From positions 2,666,001-2,730,000 of the forward strand of contig NZ_CP116939.1 of NCBI RefSeq assembly GCF_050219315.1: a DNA stretch of 64,000 nucleotides, read 5' to 3'. Below are positions 17,744 through 25,776 of this stretch, one piece after another (position 1 is the stretch's first letter; every line of letters begins with the position of its first letter). The position numbers were made by a program, and so were the translations under genes. Under the pieces are notes generated by a model. It saw only the letters and a list, made by a program, of their open reading frames with translations. It was not told where the DNA came from and searched no databases. The stretch is from Megasphaera_A sueciensis (GTDB lineage Bacteria > Bacillota > Negativicutes > Veillonellales > Megasphaeraceae).

Positions 17744-18787
17744 ATGTCAGTACTCACTATTATTGCATTTCCCCTATTGATTATTTTTATAGCTATTGTG
17801 GCGGTGTCTTTATTTTTACATTTTGTTCCTTTAGGATTATGGATCTCTGCTATGGCCGCGGGGGTATCTGTTGGTATTGTAAATCTTATTGGCATGCGGC
17901 TGCGACGAGTTGTGCCGACGAAAATTATTTTACCTCTTATCAAAGCCAATAAGGCTGGGCTTGATGTTAATGTAAATCAATTGGAAGCTCACTATTTAGC
18001 GGGTGGCGATGTGGATCGGGTGGTGGATGCTTTAATAGCTGCTCATCGGGCCACTATGTCTCTTACGTTTGAACGAGCGTGTGCTATTGATCTTGCCGGG
18101 CGGGATGTGTTGGAAGCAGTTCAAATGAGCGTTAACCCTAAAGTCATTGAAACACCTTTTATTTCCGCGGTGGCGCAAAATGGGATTGAACTAAAAGTTC
18201 GTGCCAGAGTAACGGTTAGAGCAAATATTGAACGTCTCGTTGGCGGGGCCGGGGAGGCAACCGTTATTGCCCGAGTTGGGGAAGGAATTGTTACTAGTGT
18301 AGGTTCGGCGACAGATCATTCACAGGTTTTGGAAAATCCTGATAAAATTTCAAAAACAGTGCTTAATAAGGGTCTTGATGCAGGTACAGCATTTGAAATC
18401 TTATCCATTGATATCGCAGATGTTGACGTAGGCCGTAACATTGGTGCCAGACTTCAAACCGACCAAGCGGAAGCCGATAAGAGAATTGCACAAGCTAAAG
18501 CGGAAGAACGCAGGGCGATGGCAGTAGCTAAGGAACAAGAAATGCAGGCATATACGCAGGAAATGCAGGCTAAGGTAGTAGAAGCACAAGCGGAAGTGCC
18601 GCTGGCTATGGCGCAGGCTTTAAAGGAAGGTAATCTGGGAGTGATGGATTACTATAATATGAGTAATGTCATTTCTGATACAAAAATGCGTAATGCTGTA
18701 GCAAAAGCGGGACTTCCCCCGGCAGCTACGATAACTACGACCCCGGCACAACCGCCAACTGATCCGCCAATAGAACCTCAGAAATAA
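17744..18787 (+). CDS. floA: flotillin-like protein FloA
   Basis: A 347-residue bacterial flotillin. An N-terminal hydrophobic hairpin (about 3-50) anchors it. The SPFH domain follows (about 55-240; RVVPTKIILPLIKANKAGL, KVRARVTVRANIERLVGGAG). Then comes an alanine/glutamate-rich coiled coil (about 240-300; repeated QAKAEERRAMA and QEMQA units) and a proline-rich tail. FloA organises functional membrane microdomains and in Bacillus works with the NfeD partner YqeZ, the arrangement seen here. SD AAGGAGG stands eight bases before ATG. A small membrane-anchored protein follows 12 bases downstream. Confidence 0.95.
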   Translation: MSVLTIIAFPLLIIFIAIVAVSLFLHFVPLGLWISAMAAGVSVGIVNLIGMRLRRVVPTKIILPLIKANKAGLDVNVNQLEAHYLAGGDVDRVVDALIAAHRATMSLTFERACAIDLAGRDVLEAVQMSVNPKVIETPFISAVAQNGIELKVRARVTVRANIERLVGGAGEATVIARVGEGIVTSVGSATDHSQVLENPDKISKTVLNKGLDAGTAFEILSIDIADVDVGRNIGARLQTDQAEADKRIAQAKAEERRAMAVAKEQEMQAYTQEMQAKVVEAQAEVPLAMAQALKEGNLGVMDYYNMSNVISDTKMRNAVAKAGLPPAATITTTPAQPPTDPPIEPQK

Positions 18788-18799
18788 GAAGGTGATTTT

Positions 18800-19222
18800 A
18801 TGGACTTTTTATGGGTGATTATTGTCTTTGCTATCGTAGTTTCATTGCCTGATTTATTGCGCCGCAAACGACGGTATCCAACACGCAGGAATCCCAAACC
18901 AGGACCGGCGGGTGAGAACATTCCCTCTCCAGACAAAAAGCCGACAGATTCGGGGAAAGAACAGCCGCCTGTTTTTACCAAAACACAGCAAGAGCAGCCG
19001 GCTGAACAATCGATTCCTGTGCCAACGTATAAGAAAATTTCTGTACCGCAGGAATTGCCGGCCCAACCTATGCACATTATGGAAATGCCTGAAACTATAG
19101 CGCAGCCTGTACCCTCACAGTCACCTTGGAGTCAATTGCCGCCGCCGGCACAGCAGATTTATGCGGGTTTAATTTGGTCAGAGATTCTTCAGCCGCCACT
19201 TTCAAAAAGAAAACGTTACTGA
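18800..19222 (+). CDS. small membrane-anchored proline-rich protein in the floA operon
   Basis: A 140-residue protein of unknown function. Residues 1-17 form one hydrophobic anchor (DFLWVIIVFAIVVSLPDLL), followed at once by a strongly basic segment (RRKRRYPTRRNPK), so the rest should face the cytoplasm. The body is low-complexity, rich in P, Q, E and K, and probably disordered, ending in a short more ordered segment (QQIYAGLIWSEILQPP) and a basic tail. It is co-directional with floA and 12 bases behind it, with SD AAGGTG before ATG. The position suggests an adaptor for the NfeD-FloA platform; that is inference. Confidence 0.75.
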   Translation: MDFLWVIIVFAIVVSLPDLLRRKRRYPTRRNPKPGPAGENIPSPDKKPTDSGKEQPPVFTKTQQEQPAEQSIPVPTYKKISVPQELPAQPMHIMEMPETIAQPVPSQSPWSQLPPPAQQIYAGLIWSEILQPPLSKRKRY

Positions 19223-19264
19223 TGTAAGCAGAAATATATACGCACCATTTCGAAAGGAAACAAC

Positions 19265-19993
19265 ATGATAGAAGAAAAAAAAATTATGATTGATCGTATT
19301 CCAGCACTGCAAATTACGTGTGGAGAATCTTCTAAAGGTGTCATTGTGTTTTATCATGGCTGGTCATCACAGAAAGAATTACAGTCTTTACGGGGTCGTA
19401 TTTTAGCAGCGTATTGTTATGATGTGCTTATTCCCGATGCTATGTATCATGGGGAACGGGGTTCTATTGATTATAACGCGGAAACTTCTTATCCGCTTTT
19501 TTGGGAAACAATTTTTCGAAATGTAGAAGAATCATCACAAATTGTCGCCTATATTAAGACATGGAAACCTCGCATACCGCTGGCTGTTATGGGGCATTCT
19601 ATGGGAGGAATCTCAACGTTGGGGGTGATGACGCATTGTCAGGAATACAATACGGCGGTCTCTCTCAATGGGTCTGGATGGTGGGATGAATCGGAACGCC
19701 GGTTTCGTGCCGCTTTGCATATAGACAAACCTAAAGAATTTTTTGAAATAATGAAAAAAATCAATGTGCTTGATCCATACACCCATATGGATCAACTTAA
19801 CGGTCGTTCAGTACTTGCGCTTAGTGGCGGAGCTGATCCAATAGTAGACAATGCAGCTCAGAAAATGTATATGGAAAAATTGTCCGGTTGTGCAGAGATA
19901 AACAGCTGTTTCCAGACATATCCAGGGCTCTGTCATTTTGTGACTACGAATATGATGGGCGATGCGGTCCAGTGGATAAATAAAACAATATAA
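19265..19993 (+). CDS. alpha/beta hydrolase (prolyl-oligopeptidase-like)
   Basis: A 242-residue single-domain serine hydrolase. The nucleophile elbow is GHSMGG (around residue 113-118). The acid is probably D195 in the GGADPIVD segment and the histidine lies in PGLCHFVT near the C-terminus; the oxyanion turn is FYHGWSS (about 28-34). This resembles the cytoplasmic YitV/YqkD-like esterase group; the substrate is unknown. SD GAAAGGAAA precedes ATG. It follows the floA cluster by 42 bases and ends at a terminator, so it could be part of that transcript. Confidence 0.85.
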   Translation: MIEEKKIMIDRIPALQITCGESSKGVIVFYHGWSSQKELQSLRGRILAAYCYDVLIPDAMYHGERGSIDYNAETSYPLFWETIFRNVEESSQIVAYIKTWKPRIPLAVMGHSMGGISTLGVMTHCQEYNTAVSLNGSGWWDESERRFRAALHIDKPKEFFEIMKKINVLDPYTHMDQLNGRSVLALSGGADPIVDNAAQKMYMEKLSGCAEINSCFQTYPGLCHFVTTNMMGDAVQWINKTI

Positions 19994-20007
19994 AACTTAT
20001 GTTTACT

Positions 20008-20050
20008 TCCCTTCATGGAATGAAATATGACATGAAGGGCTTTTCTTTTT
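20008..20050 (+). terminator. terminator after the hydrolase gene
   Basis: CCCTTCATG and CATGAAGGG pair across a 13-base loop, followed by CTTTTCTTTTT. Confidence 0.8.
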
Positions 20051-20147
20051 GTACAGTAGTCTTGATATACATTATGTGCGATTTTACCTTTATTTTTCAA
20101 ATATCCTTATGATATCATGAATACATCCGAGAGGGGGGGATAAAGAT

Positions 20148-21272
20148 ATGATCATGATTACGTATTTAAAAAAGAATATAGATTTGACAATAGCTTTTGT
20201 GTTCGCATTGCTGACTGCTATTAGTGTTCCTTTTTCATGGAAAAATATACTTGAAGAAATGAATGTGCCATTATTGCTTTTATTGTTTTGCATGATGGCA
20301 GTTATAGCAGGATTTAGGCGCAGCGGTATTTTTTTTCAATGGTGCCGTATCGTGTTTTCCAAAGCAGATACAGCTAGGCAGGTAGTTCGTATACTGATTT
20401 TTATTTGTTTTTTTAGTTCCATGATAATAACGAATGATATAGCCTTAATTACGTTTGTTCCGATGACAGTTCTTGTTTTGAAGGAAGTGCGGCTTCGCGG
20501 ATATTACATTTTTACGATTGTGATGCAAACGGCAGCGGCTAATTTGGGGAGTATGTTTACTCCTATTGGGAATCCACAAAATTTATATATTTACAGTTTT
20601 TATGGGATGCGTGCAGATGAAATTTTTTTTTATACAGGTCCTACGGTGTTGCTTAGCGCGATTCTTTTATATGGGGCAACCTATTATGTAGCAGCTGATA
20701 GAACAATAGAGATGCCCGTTCAAGAACAAATTATTATTCCAAAAGTACATTTATATGTGTTATACGGACTTTTTTCCCTTTGTGTGCTTACGGTTTTACG
20801 TATTTTATCAGCATATAGTCTCTTTTTTGTAGTGTTTCCCGCAGTGCTGCTACTAGATAAAAAAATACTTTTTGATATAGATTACAAATTATTGCTTTTG
20901 TTTGTGTTTTTATTTATTGGTGTTGGAAGTTTATCTCAGATCACTGTAATGCAGACATGGGCAGTACATATAGTGAAAGGAAATGAGTTTTTTATATCAC
21001 TGCTTCTGAGCCAGATTTTGAGTAATGTTCCGGCTGCCATTATGTTGTCTCATTATACCAATGATATGGTTCCCCTGCTGTTAGGTGTTAATATTGGTGG
21101 ATTGGGTACTATTATAGCTTCTATGGCAAGTATTATTTCTTTTAAAGTGTATACGAAACTTTTATTTAGCCGTAAAAGCCGCTACCTTATTGTGTTTACC
21201 GCAGTAAACGTGGGAATGCTTTTACTTATACTGGGAGTGCAATACGGGTTAAAAATGATGCGGTTGGTGTAA
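20148..21272 (+). CDS. ion transporter of the SLC13/ArsB superfamily
   Basis: A 374-residue polytopic membrane protein with about ten hydrophobic segments. The clearest signature is ANLGSMFTPIGNPQNL (about 132-147), the re-entrant substrate-binding motif of the ArsB/NhaD/CitMHS/SLC13 (IT) superfamily. A second copy of the repeat is near SNVPAAIMLSHYTND with GGLGTIIAS after it. It would move an anion or carboxylate (or act as an ion antiporter) across the cytoplasmic membrane; the substrate cannot be assigned. It has a G-rich SD (GAGGGGGG) and stands alone between two terminators. Confidence 0.85.
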   Translation: MIMITYLKKNIDLTIAFVFALLTAISVPFSWKNILEEMNVPLLLLLFCMMAVIAGFRRSGIFFQWCRIVFSKADTARQVVRILIFICFFSSMIITNDIALITFVPMTVLVLKEVRLRGYYIFTIVMQTAAANLGSMFTPIGNPQNLYIYSFYGMRADEIFFYTGPTVLLSAILLYGATYYVAADRTIEMPVQEQIIIPKVHLYVLYGLFSLCVLTVLRILSAYSLFFVVFPAVLLLDKKILFDIDYKLLLLFVFLFIGVGSLSQITVMQTWAVHIVKGNEFFISLLLSQILSNVPAAIMLSHYTNDMVPLLLGVNIGGLGTIIASMASIISFKVYTKLLFSRKSRYLIVFTAVNVGMLLLILGVQYGLKMMRLV

Positions 21273-21332
21273 TAGGCATGAAAACAAATATATATGCTTT
21301 TTCCCTGTTATTTTTTGATACATAGAGTGTTA

Positions 21333-21407
21333 GAAACGTAGCAAAAAACGGCCGCATTTGAAAATATATTTCTAGAACGGCCGTTGCTTGCTGCGTTTCA
21401 TTTTTTA
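21333..21407. terminator. bidirectional terminator between convergent genes
   Basis: The inner arms ACGGCCG / CGGCCGT and outer arms GAAACG...AGCA / TGCT...CGTTTC pair, with TTTTTT on one side. It separates the transporter gene from the convergent DnaQ-fold gene. Confidence 0.7.
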
Positions 21408-22484
21408 TGATTTTTTATTTACCTGATGAGACATTCGAGTTATCCGATCTCCTTTTGCTTTATATTCAAAACTCAAGACGGTTGAAGCGCTCACTTTCTC
21501 TTTTTTTTTTGTTTCGAATTTATCAATATCTTCGGCAAAATCTAAACCTGTATTGGTAGCATAATAGGTACCGGATTTTTCTCCGCGGATAAGATATTTT
21601 TTTTGCAGTAATTTTTGCAGATGTTCTTCGGTTACCGGATGAGGGGAAAACATTTCCTTTGGTGTAGCTTCTTCCCTTTCCACTGAAGAAATTGCACTGG
21701 CTAGAATTTCTTCTTCTGTAGCGTTGCCGTTTGTATAATAAATATGCGGCAAAAATACGGGAAAGTCTTTTTTTGCAAAGATTAAAAATTGACCGATGGC
21801 AGTGGACTCACTGAGGGAGTTGTGCATTTCCACTTCTATGCCCATTTCATCGCAAATCGTTTCCAGCTGGTTGGATTCAAAGTCATAATATTTTTTTGCG
21901 ATTTCCAATGTATCTATATATTGAAAACGAGGTGGTTCGATACCAAATATTTTAAGAGCATGGGTAATGCAGCCCATGACATACGAAGCATTATGAGCAA
22001 CAATGGTGTGATTGATGAAATAATTTTTCATTCCAGCTTCCCAATATTCACCGAATTCGTAGGCTTTTCGTACTTCATCCCAAGATACCGGCGACTTATC
22101 GGAAAAGGTGTTTTCTGGCGGTTGTACATAAAAATAGTGTCTATCTTTCATTTCACCGTTTTCAAATTCAGTAAAACCAATTAAGCAAATAGAATAGGGC
22201 TGATCATTAGCGAGTTCCAGAGCAACAGAAGTAAACCGCTGTGGAAATCGGCGTGTATAGTCAGTAGGTTTCAACGGATATTTGTAATAGCCGTTTTCCG
22301 GCTTAATATCATACTGATGCAGATTTTTTACTTTTACGTGTACATAGTGTTCAATTTCATTTTCTTTCTCTTTTTTGCGTTTACGTTTGCGTATAGTGAG
22401 AAATAGTGAATATAGTACGGCTGCTATAAAGGCAATGGTGATAAACATGCCGGCATAGTGTAATAGAGTATCCATTCCGATCAT
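21405..22484 (-). CDS. membrane-anchored DnaQ-fold (DEDDh exonuclease-like) protein, probably catalytically inactive
   Basis: A 359-residue protein. One membrane segment (about 10-30) is followed by a very basic stretch (IRKRKRKKEK). A domain with the frame of a DnaQ/epsilon exonuclease spans about 80-245. The motifs are recognisable but altered. Motif I reads VALELAN where active enzymes have LDxET, giving E90 and A92. Motif II, VAHNASYVM, carries V169 in place of aspartate. Motif III keeps H221 but has E226 in place of aspartate. A C-terminal region (about 270-359) follows. It should sit at the inner membrane face and bind rather than cut nucleic acid. ATG 22484 overlaps the upstream stop (ATGA); a second ATG at 22475 has a better SD distance. 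Confidence 0.8.
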   Translation of the reverse strand: MIGMDTLLHYAGMFITIAFIAAVLYSLFLTIRKRKRKKEKENEIEHYVHVKVKNLHQYDIKPENGYYKYPLKPTDYTRRFPQRFTSVALELANDQPYSICLIGFTEFENGEMKDRHYFYVQPPENTFSDKSPVSWDEVRKAYEFGEYWEAGMKNYFINHTIVAHNASYVMGCITHALKIFGIEPPRFQYIDTLEIAKKYYDFESNQLETICDEMGIEVEMHNSLSESTAIGQFLIFAKKDFPVFLPHIYYTNGNATEEEILASAISSVEREEATPKEMFSPHPVTEEHLQKLLQKKYLIRGEKSGTYYATNTGLDFAEDIDKFETKKKEKVSASTVLSFEYKAKGDRITRMSHQVNKKS

Positions 22485-22945
22485 TCCTTTTTTTGTGTTT
22501 TATTGAAATTGTGGTAAAAAGTCATATTATAACAATTAAAAAAAGCTTTATTCGCAGAGATCCCATTAACTGAATATTGATCACAAAGATTCGGATCCTG
22601 ACCGTCGAATTGCTGCCGTGAAGTGGCGTTGCCTATTGTGTCGTACGAATAAGCGCCGATCAGTTGTGCTTTCACCGTTTGTGCATTGAAATTATAAAAA
22701 AAATTATTTTCGAATCCAGTGGCTGTGTTACGAGTGTAATCATAGGTAATTACAGTTGCGCGAATCATATAAAATGGAGGATCATACCGGATAGATTGAA
22801 TGGAATTCATATCAATATAAGATATAGTCGTATCGCTATGACCTACTTGTATATAACGTGGATTATCGTCGAAAAACATGGCAGAGACAAGCATGCTGCC
22901 TATAGCAAGAAATGTTACCAAGAGAGCGAGAATTTTTTTGTACAT
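22481..22945 (-). CDS. exported protein of unknown function, coupled to the DnaQ-fold gene
   Basis: A 154-residue product with a clear signal peptide (1-22: KKILALLVTFLAIGSMLVSA). The mature part is beta-strand rich (YIQVGHSDTTISYIDMNSI, YMIRATVITYDY) and has two cysteines (NLCDQY, FFNCYN) that could form a disulfide. The YIDMNSI phrase resembles small secreted or periplasmic proteins of Gram-negative-type Firmicutes, but I cannot name a family with confidence. SD AAAGGAG precedes ATG. Its stop overlaps the next start, so the two proteins are made together. Together they suggest an envelope unit with one exported and one membrane-bound part. Confidence 0.75.
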   Translation of the reverse strand: MYKKILALLVTFLAIGSMLVSAMFFDDNPRYIQVGHSDTTISYIDMNSIQSIRYDPPFYMIRATVITYDYTRNTATGFENNFFYNFNAQTVKAQLIGAYSYDTIGNATSRQQFDGQDPNLCDQYSVNGISANKAFFNCYNMTFYHNFNKTQKKE

Positions 22946-23118
22946 GGCAATTCTCCTTTCATTATTTTCATTACCATTATATTATAACAGATACGCCATA
23001 TAATGGAATAATATTTTATTTTCGGACAATGAATTTCTAATAAACTTTTTAAAAATTTTGGTAGGAATTTTTAGTTTTATGATAGAATAGATTTATAGAT
23101 AAAGAACAGGATGTGATT

Positions 23119-23763
23119 TTGTTGGATGTACTATATATAGGTTTGCCCTTTTCACGATGGGACTACTATCGCATGGTATTACCGCGTCATAGTGATATCA
23201 TTGTGGCAACGGCTTTTAAAGAGGCAGGATGTTCGATCTTTCCGGTTAACGCGTTTGATAGAGGAAAAGATATATGCAGAGATAATGGGTGGAATGATGC
23301 TTATGTACAGACGAGCGGAACGGTTCCCAAAGATTTTTTTTTAGCGGCGAAAGTATTTTGGGAAGATTATTTATTACTGTATATTTCGTCGTCAGCCTTT
23401 GCATCATCACCAGAATATATACGTTTTGTCAATCGTGCTGTAGAAGAAGCTATTTGCAATGGGGTAGTCGTTGCTGCTGACATTCGCGGCGATGCTGCGG
23501 AAGCGCCTTGGGCAGATAAAGCGAATATTGTTTGGGATACAGCTCCTTTTTCACCTGCTTTGAGCGGGGATCGATTGATTAGTATTGGTGTGGGTCTGAA
23601 AAACATTACTGTTTCTACTCGCAGGGGGATGGGACAATTTGAAGGAGCTGTTGATGGAGAACAATTTATGCCGGTATATCTAAAGTCATTGGTAGAGGGA
23701 AAATCTATGGCGGATTCAGTTGAGGCGTATACAAAAAATTATGTAGATATAATTATACCTTAA
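23119..23763 (+). CDS. unknown protein upstream of moaB
   Basis: I do not recognise this family. The 214-residue product appears soluble: an alternating strand/helix pattern (DVLYIGLPF, LLLYISSSAF, GVVVAADIRGD, LISIGVGLKNI) suggests an alpha/beta fold. It has no obvious catalytic motif, although VVAADIRGDAAEAPW and STRRGMGQFEGAVDGEQ are distinctive conserved-looking stretches. The start is uncertain: TTG 23119 has CAGG at eight bases, TTG 23122 and GTG 23113 are in frame. moaB begins 15 to 21 bases downstream, followed by cobalamin genes, so a role in cofactor metabolism is possible but unproven. Confidence 0.7.
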   Translation: MLDVLYIGLPFSRWDYYRMVLPRHSDIIVATAFKEAGCSIFPVNAFDRGKDICRDNGWNDAYVQTSGTVPKDFFLAAKVFWEDYLLLYISSSAFASSPEYIRFVNRAVEEAICNGVVVAADIRGDAAEAPWADKANIVWDTAPFSPALSGDRLISIGVGLKNITVSTRRGMGQFEGAVDGEQFMPVYLKSLVEGKSMADSVEAYTKNYVDIIIP

Positions 23764-23784
23764 TATATAAAGGAGGAATTGAAT

Positions 23785-24276
23785 TTGGGAAAACAAGCTA
23801 CAGAAGAGCATCCTTTGCGGACGGCTATACTAACTATCAGCAATAGTCGTACTTTTTCAAATGATACAAATGGATTGGCAATTCAATCAGTACTTACAAA
23901 TTACGGGCATCAAGTCGTCGATTATGCTATAGTGAGAGATGATAAGGAGGAAATCCTGAAGCATATTCATAATTGGACTTGCAGTGTGGATATGATTATT
24001 ACTAGCGGCGGTACAGGTCTGGCTAAGCGCGACGTAACGATAGAAACCATTGAACCGTTATTTGACAAGATCATTCCGGCTTTTGATGAAATGCTGACTT
24101 TATTTGCTTATCGAGAAGATTGCGGGGTACAATCAATTGCCTATCGTTCTTGTGCGGGCATTATCCATCAGTGTTTGGTGTTTTGCCTGCCGGGTGCCGC
24201 ACGACTTATAAAAATAGGAATGGATAAAATCGTTTTACCGGAAATGTTTCACTTATTTACAGAAATGAAAAAATAA
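23785..24276 (+). CDS. moaB: MoaB/MogA-family molybdopterin biosynthesis protein
   Basis: A 163-residue MogA/MoaB-fold protein, which adenylylates molybdopterin before metal insertion in characterised relatives. The signature TSGGTGLAKRDVTIE (about residues 74-88) is intact, and CLPGAARLIKIGMDKIVLPEM is the usual C-terminal substrate-binding segment. I start at TTG 23785, eight bases after AGGAGG; an in-frame TTG at 23779 sits too close to the SD. No other molybdenum cofactor genes are in the window, so the pathway must be encoded elsewhere or the protein has another use. Confidence 0.88.
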   Translation: MGKQATEEHPLRTAILTISNSRTFSNDTNGLAIQSVLTNYGHQVVDYAIVRDDKEEILKHIHNWTCSVDMIITSGGTGLAKRDVTIETIEPLFDKIIPAFDEMLTLFAYREDCGVQSIAYRSCAGIIHQCLVFCLPGAARLIKIGMDKIVLPEMFHLFTEMKK

Positions 24277-24282
24277 TGTAGG

Positions 24283-24348
24283 ATGAGTGAAATGGCAGAT
24301 TGCTATACCATGCGACAGCAATTAATTGATTTGGAAACGGGACAATAG
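24283..24348 (+). CDS. possible 21-residue ORF
   Basis: An ATG behind AGGATG, seven bases after the moaB stop, opens 21 codons (MSEMADCYTMRQQLIDLETG) ending at TAG 24348. Composition is natural, but the length gives no certainty. The following hairpin overlaps its end. It may be a real micropeptide or a gene remnant; no family recognised. Confidence 0.2.
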   Translation: MSEMADCYTMRQQLIDLETGQ

Positions 24349-24380
24349 CGAGATGTATTTATATTTCGTTACTGTCCCGT
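24337..24380 (+). terminator. hairpin between moaB and cobU, probable weak terminator
   Basis: ACGGGACA and TGTCCCGT form a perfect 8-bp stem, extended inside by ATAGCGA/TCGTTA with mismatches. Only a short T-containing tail (ATTGTGTT) follows, so termination may be partial. Confidence 0.45.
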
Positions 24381-24440
24381 ATTGTGTTAAAATAGTTATA
24401 TGCATTATTATATATAAATAAAAATATTACTGAGGATATC

Positions 24441-25025
24441 ATGAAATCAAAAATAGTACTCGTTACGGGAGGTTCTCGCAGCGGAAAAAGTGTATTTGCA
24501 GAACAACTGTTGGCCTCGTATCGGGGTACCAAGGCGTATATTGCGACGGCACAAGCTTTGGATATAGAGATGAGGCAGCGGATCCAAAGGCATCGTGAAC
24601 GACGCCCGGCATCTTGGCATACCTATGAAGTGCCGCAGGGATTGGCCTCAGAAATAGGAAACATCCTTAGCCGCACGGATGCTGTTTTGATTGATTGTTT
24701 AACGTTGTATTTTTCTAATTTTCTTCTTTGCCATGCAGAACACGATCCTTCTGGAGTATATGATTTGGCTATGCAGGAATTGGATGTTATTATAAAATCA
24801 ATCCAATCTGTTCCTTGTAAGCAGGTTATCTTTGTAAGCAATGAGTTGGGAAGCGGTATTGTTCCTATGGATGCCATGACTCGCTGTTATCGTGATATTA
24901 TGGGATGTGTCAATCAACGTGTAGCGAAAGAGGCTGCACAGGTGTATTTTACAGTCAGCGGGGTGACAGTGGAAATGAAAGGGCTTCAGGTTATCTTGCC
25001 AGACGTGCAGGAGGATACGCTGTGA
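24441..25025 (+). CDS. cobU: adenosylcobinamide kinase / adenosylcobinamide-phosphate guanylyltransferase
   Basis: A 194-residue bifunctional CobU. The P-loop GGSRSGKS is at 10-17. The following YIATAQALDIEMRQRIQRHR carries the guanylylation histidine region, and the second conserved block is LIDCLTLYFSN (about 81-91). It phosphorylates adenosylcobinamide and then transfers GMP to give adenosyl-GDP-cobinamide, the nucleotide-loop step of vitamin B12 assembly and salvage. The SD ahead of the ATG (TGAGG) is modest. It overlaps cobS by the sequence GTGA, a translational coupling. Confidence 0.95.
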   Translation: MKSKIVLVTGGSRSGKSVFAEQLLASYRGTKAYIATAQALDIEMRQRIQRHRERRPASWHTYEVPQGLASEIGNILSRTDAVLIDCLTLYFSNFLLCHAEHDPSGVYDLAMQELDVIIKSIQSVPCKQVIFVSNELGSGIVPMDAMTRCYRDIMGCVNQRVAKEAAQVYFTVSGVTVEMKGLQVILPDVQEDTL

Positions 25026-25747
25026 AATCTTTTTTTATTGCGCTGCAATTTTTATCTCGTATCCATATTGTACAGCAAACGGTATGGAGTGATCGTGATT
25101 TTGGCAAGGCTGTGATTTGGTTTCCGATAGTGGGAATGATGATTGGCTTTTTTCTATCTATCGTATATATGGCGGCATCTTATTTTTTATCTGGGATTTA
25201 TTTAGCTATTGTAGTTGTAGCCGCTTGGTTTTATATTACCGGAGGCCTGCATGCCGATGGGTATATGGATACAGCAGATGGTATTTTTTCTGGACAAAAT
25301 AGAAAACGCATGTTGGAAATTATGAAGGATAGCCGTGTGGGTGCTAATGGCGTCATAGCTTTTGTATGGCTCGTTTTGCTGAAAATATGTTTTTTTGCAA
25401 ATGATGAATCGGCAGTATTGACGTTGATAGGTGTTCCCACAGCGGCTCGTTTTGGGACGCTTATCAGCATTTTTGGATTTCCGTATGCACGTAAGACAGG
25501 ATTGGGGCGAGCGTTTAAGGAATATGCACCGAAAGGAGCATTGCCTATTGGCTTTACATTATCACTTTTGCCATTGGTTTGCAGCGGGTGGCATTATTTG
25601 TTTCTATTGACGGCTGCAAGTGTGATCACGTTTTTTTCCGATATCTATATATTGCGTAAATTGGGTGGATTAACAGGGGATACATATGGTGCTGTTACGG
25701 AATTTACAGAAATGATAGTATTGGGATTATTGATGTGTATAAAATAA
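25022..25747 (+). CDS. cobS: adenosylcobinamide-GDP ribazoletransferase (cobalamin synthase)
   Basis: A 241-residue integral membrane enzyme that joins adenosyl-GDP-cobinamide with alpha-ribazole(-phosphate) to make cobalamin. The family signature GGLHADGYMDTADGIFSG (about 75-92) holds the acidic metal ligands, and DSRVGANGV follows. There are about six hydrophobic segments. I choose GTG 25022, seven bases after AGGAGG and overlapping the cobU stop; the open frame begins far upstream inside cobU without an SD. The phosphatase gene follows within 30 bases. Confidence 0.95.
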   Translation: MKSFFIALQFLSRIHIVQQTVWSDRDFGKAVIWFPIVGMMIGFFLSIVYMAASYFLSGIYLAIVVVAAWFYITGGLHADGYMDTADGIFSGQNRKRMLEIMKDSRVGANGVIAFVWLVLLKICFFANDESAVLTLIGVPTAARFGTLISIFGFPYARKTGLGRAFKEYAPKGALPIGFTLSLLPLVCSGWHYLFLLTAASVITFFSDIYILRKLGGLTGDTYGAVTEFTEMIVLGLLMCIK

Positions 25748-25776
25748 AAACAAGTTTATATAGGAGGCGTCATGTT

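Noticed and set aside
24349..24440. cobalamin riboswitch before cobU
   Set aside because: Fewer than 100 bases, with no B12-box sequence seen.
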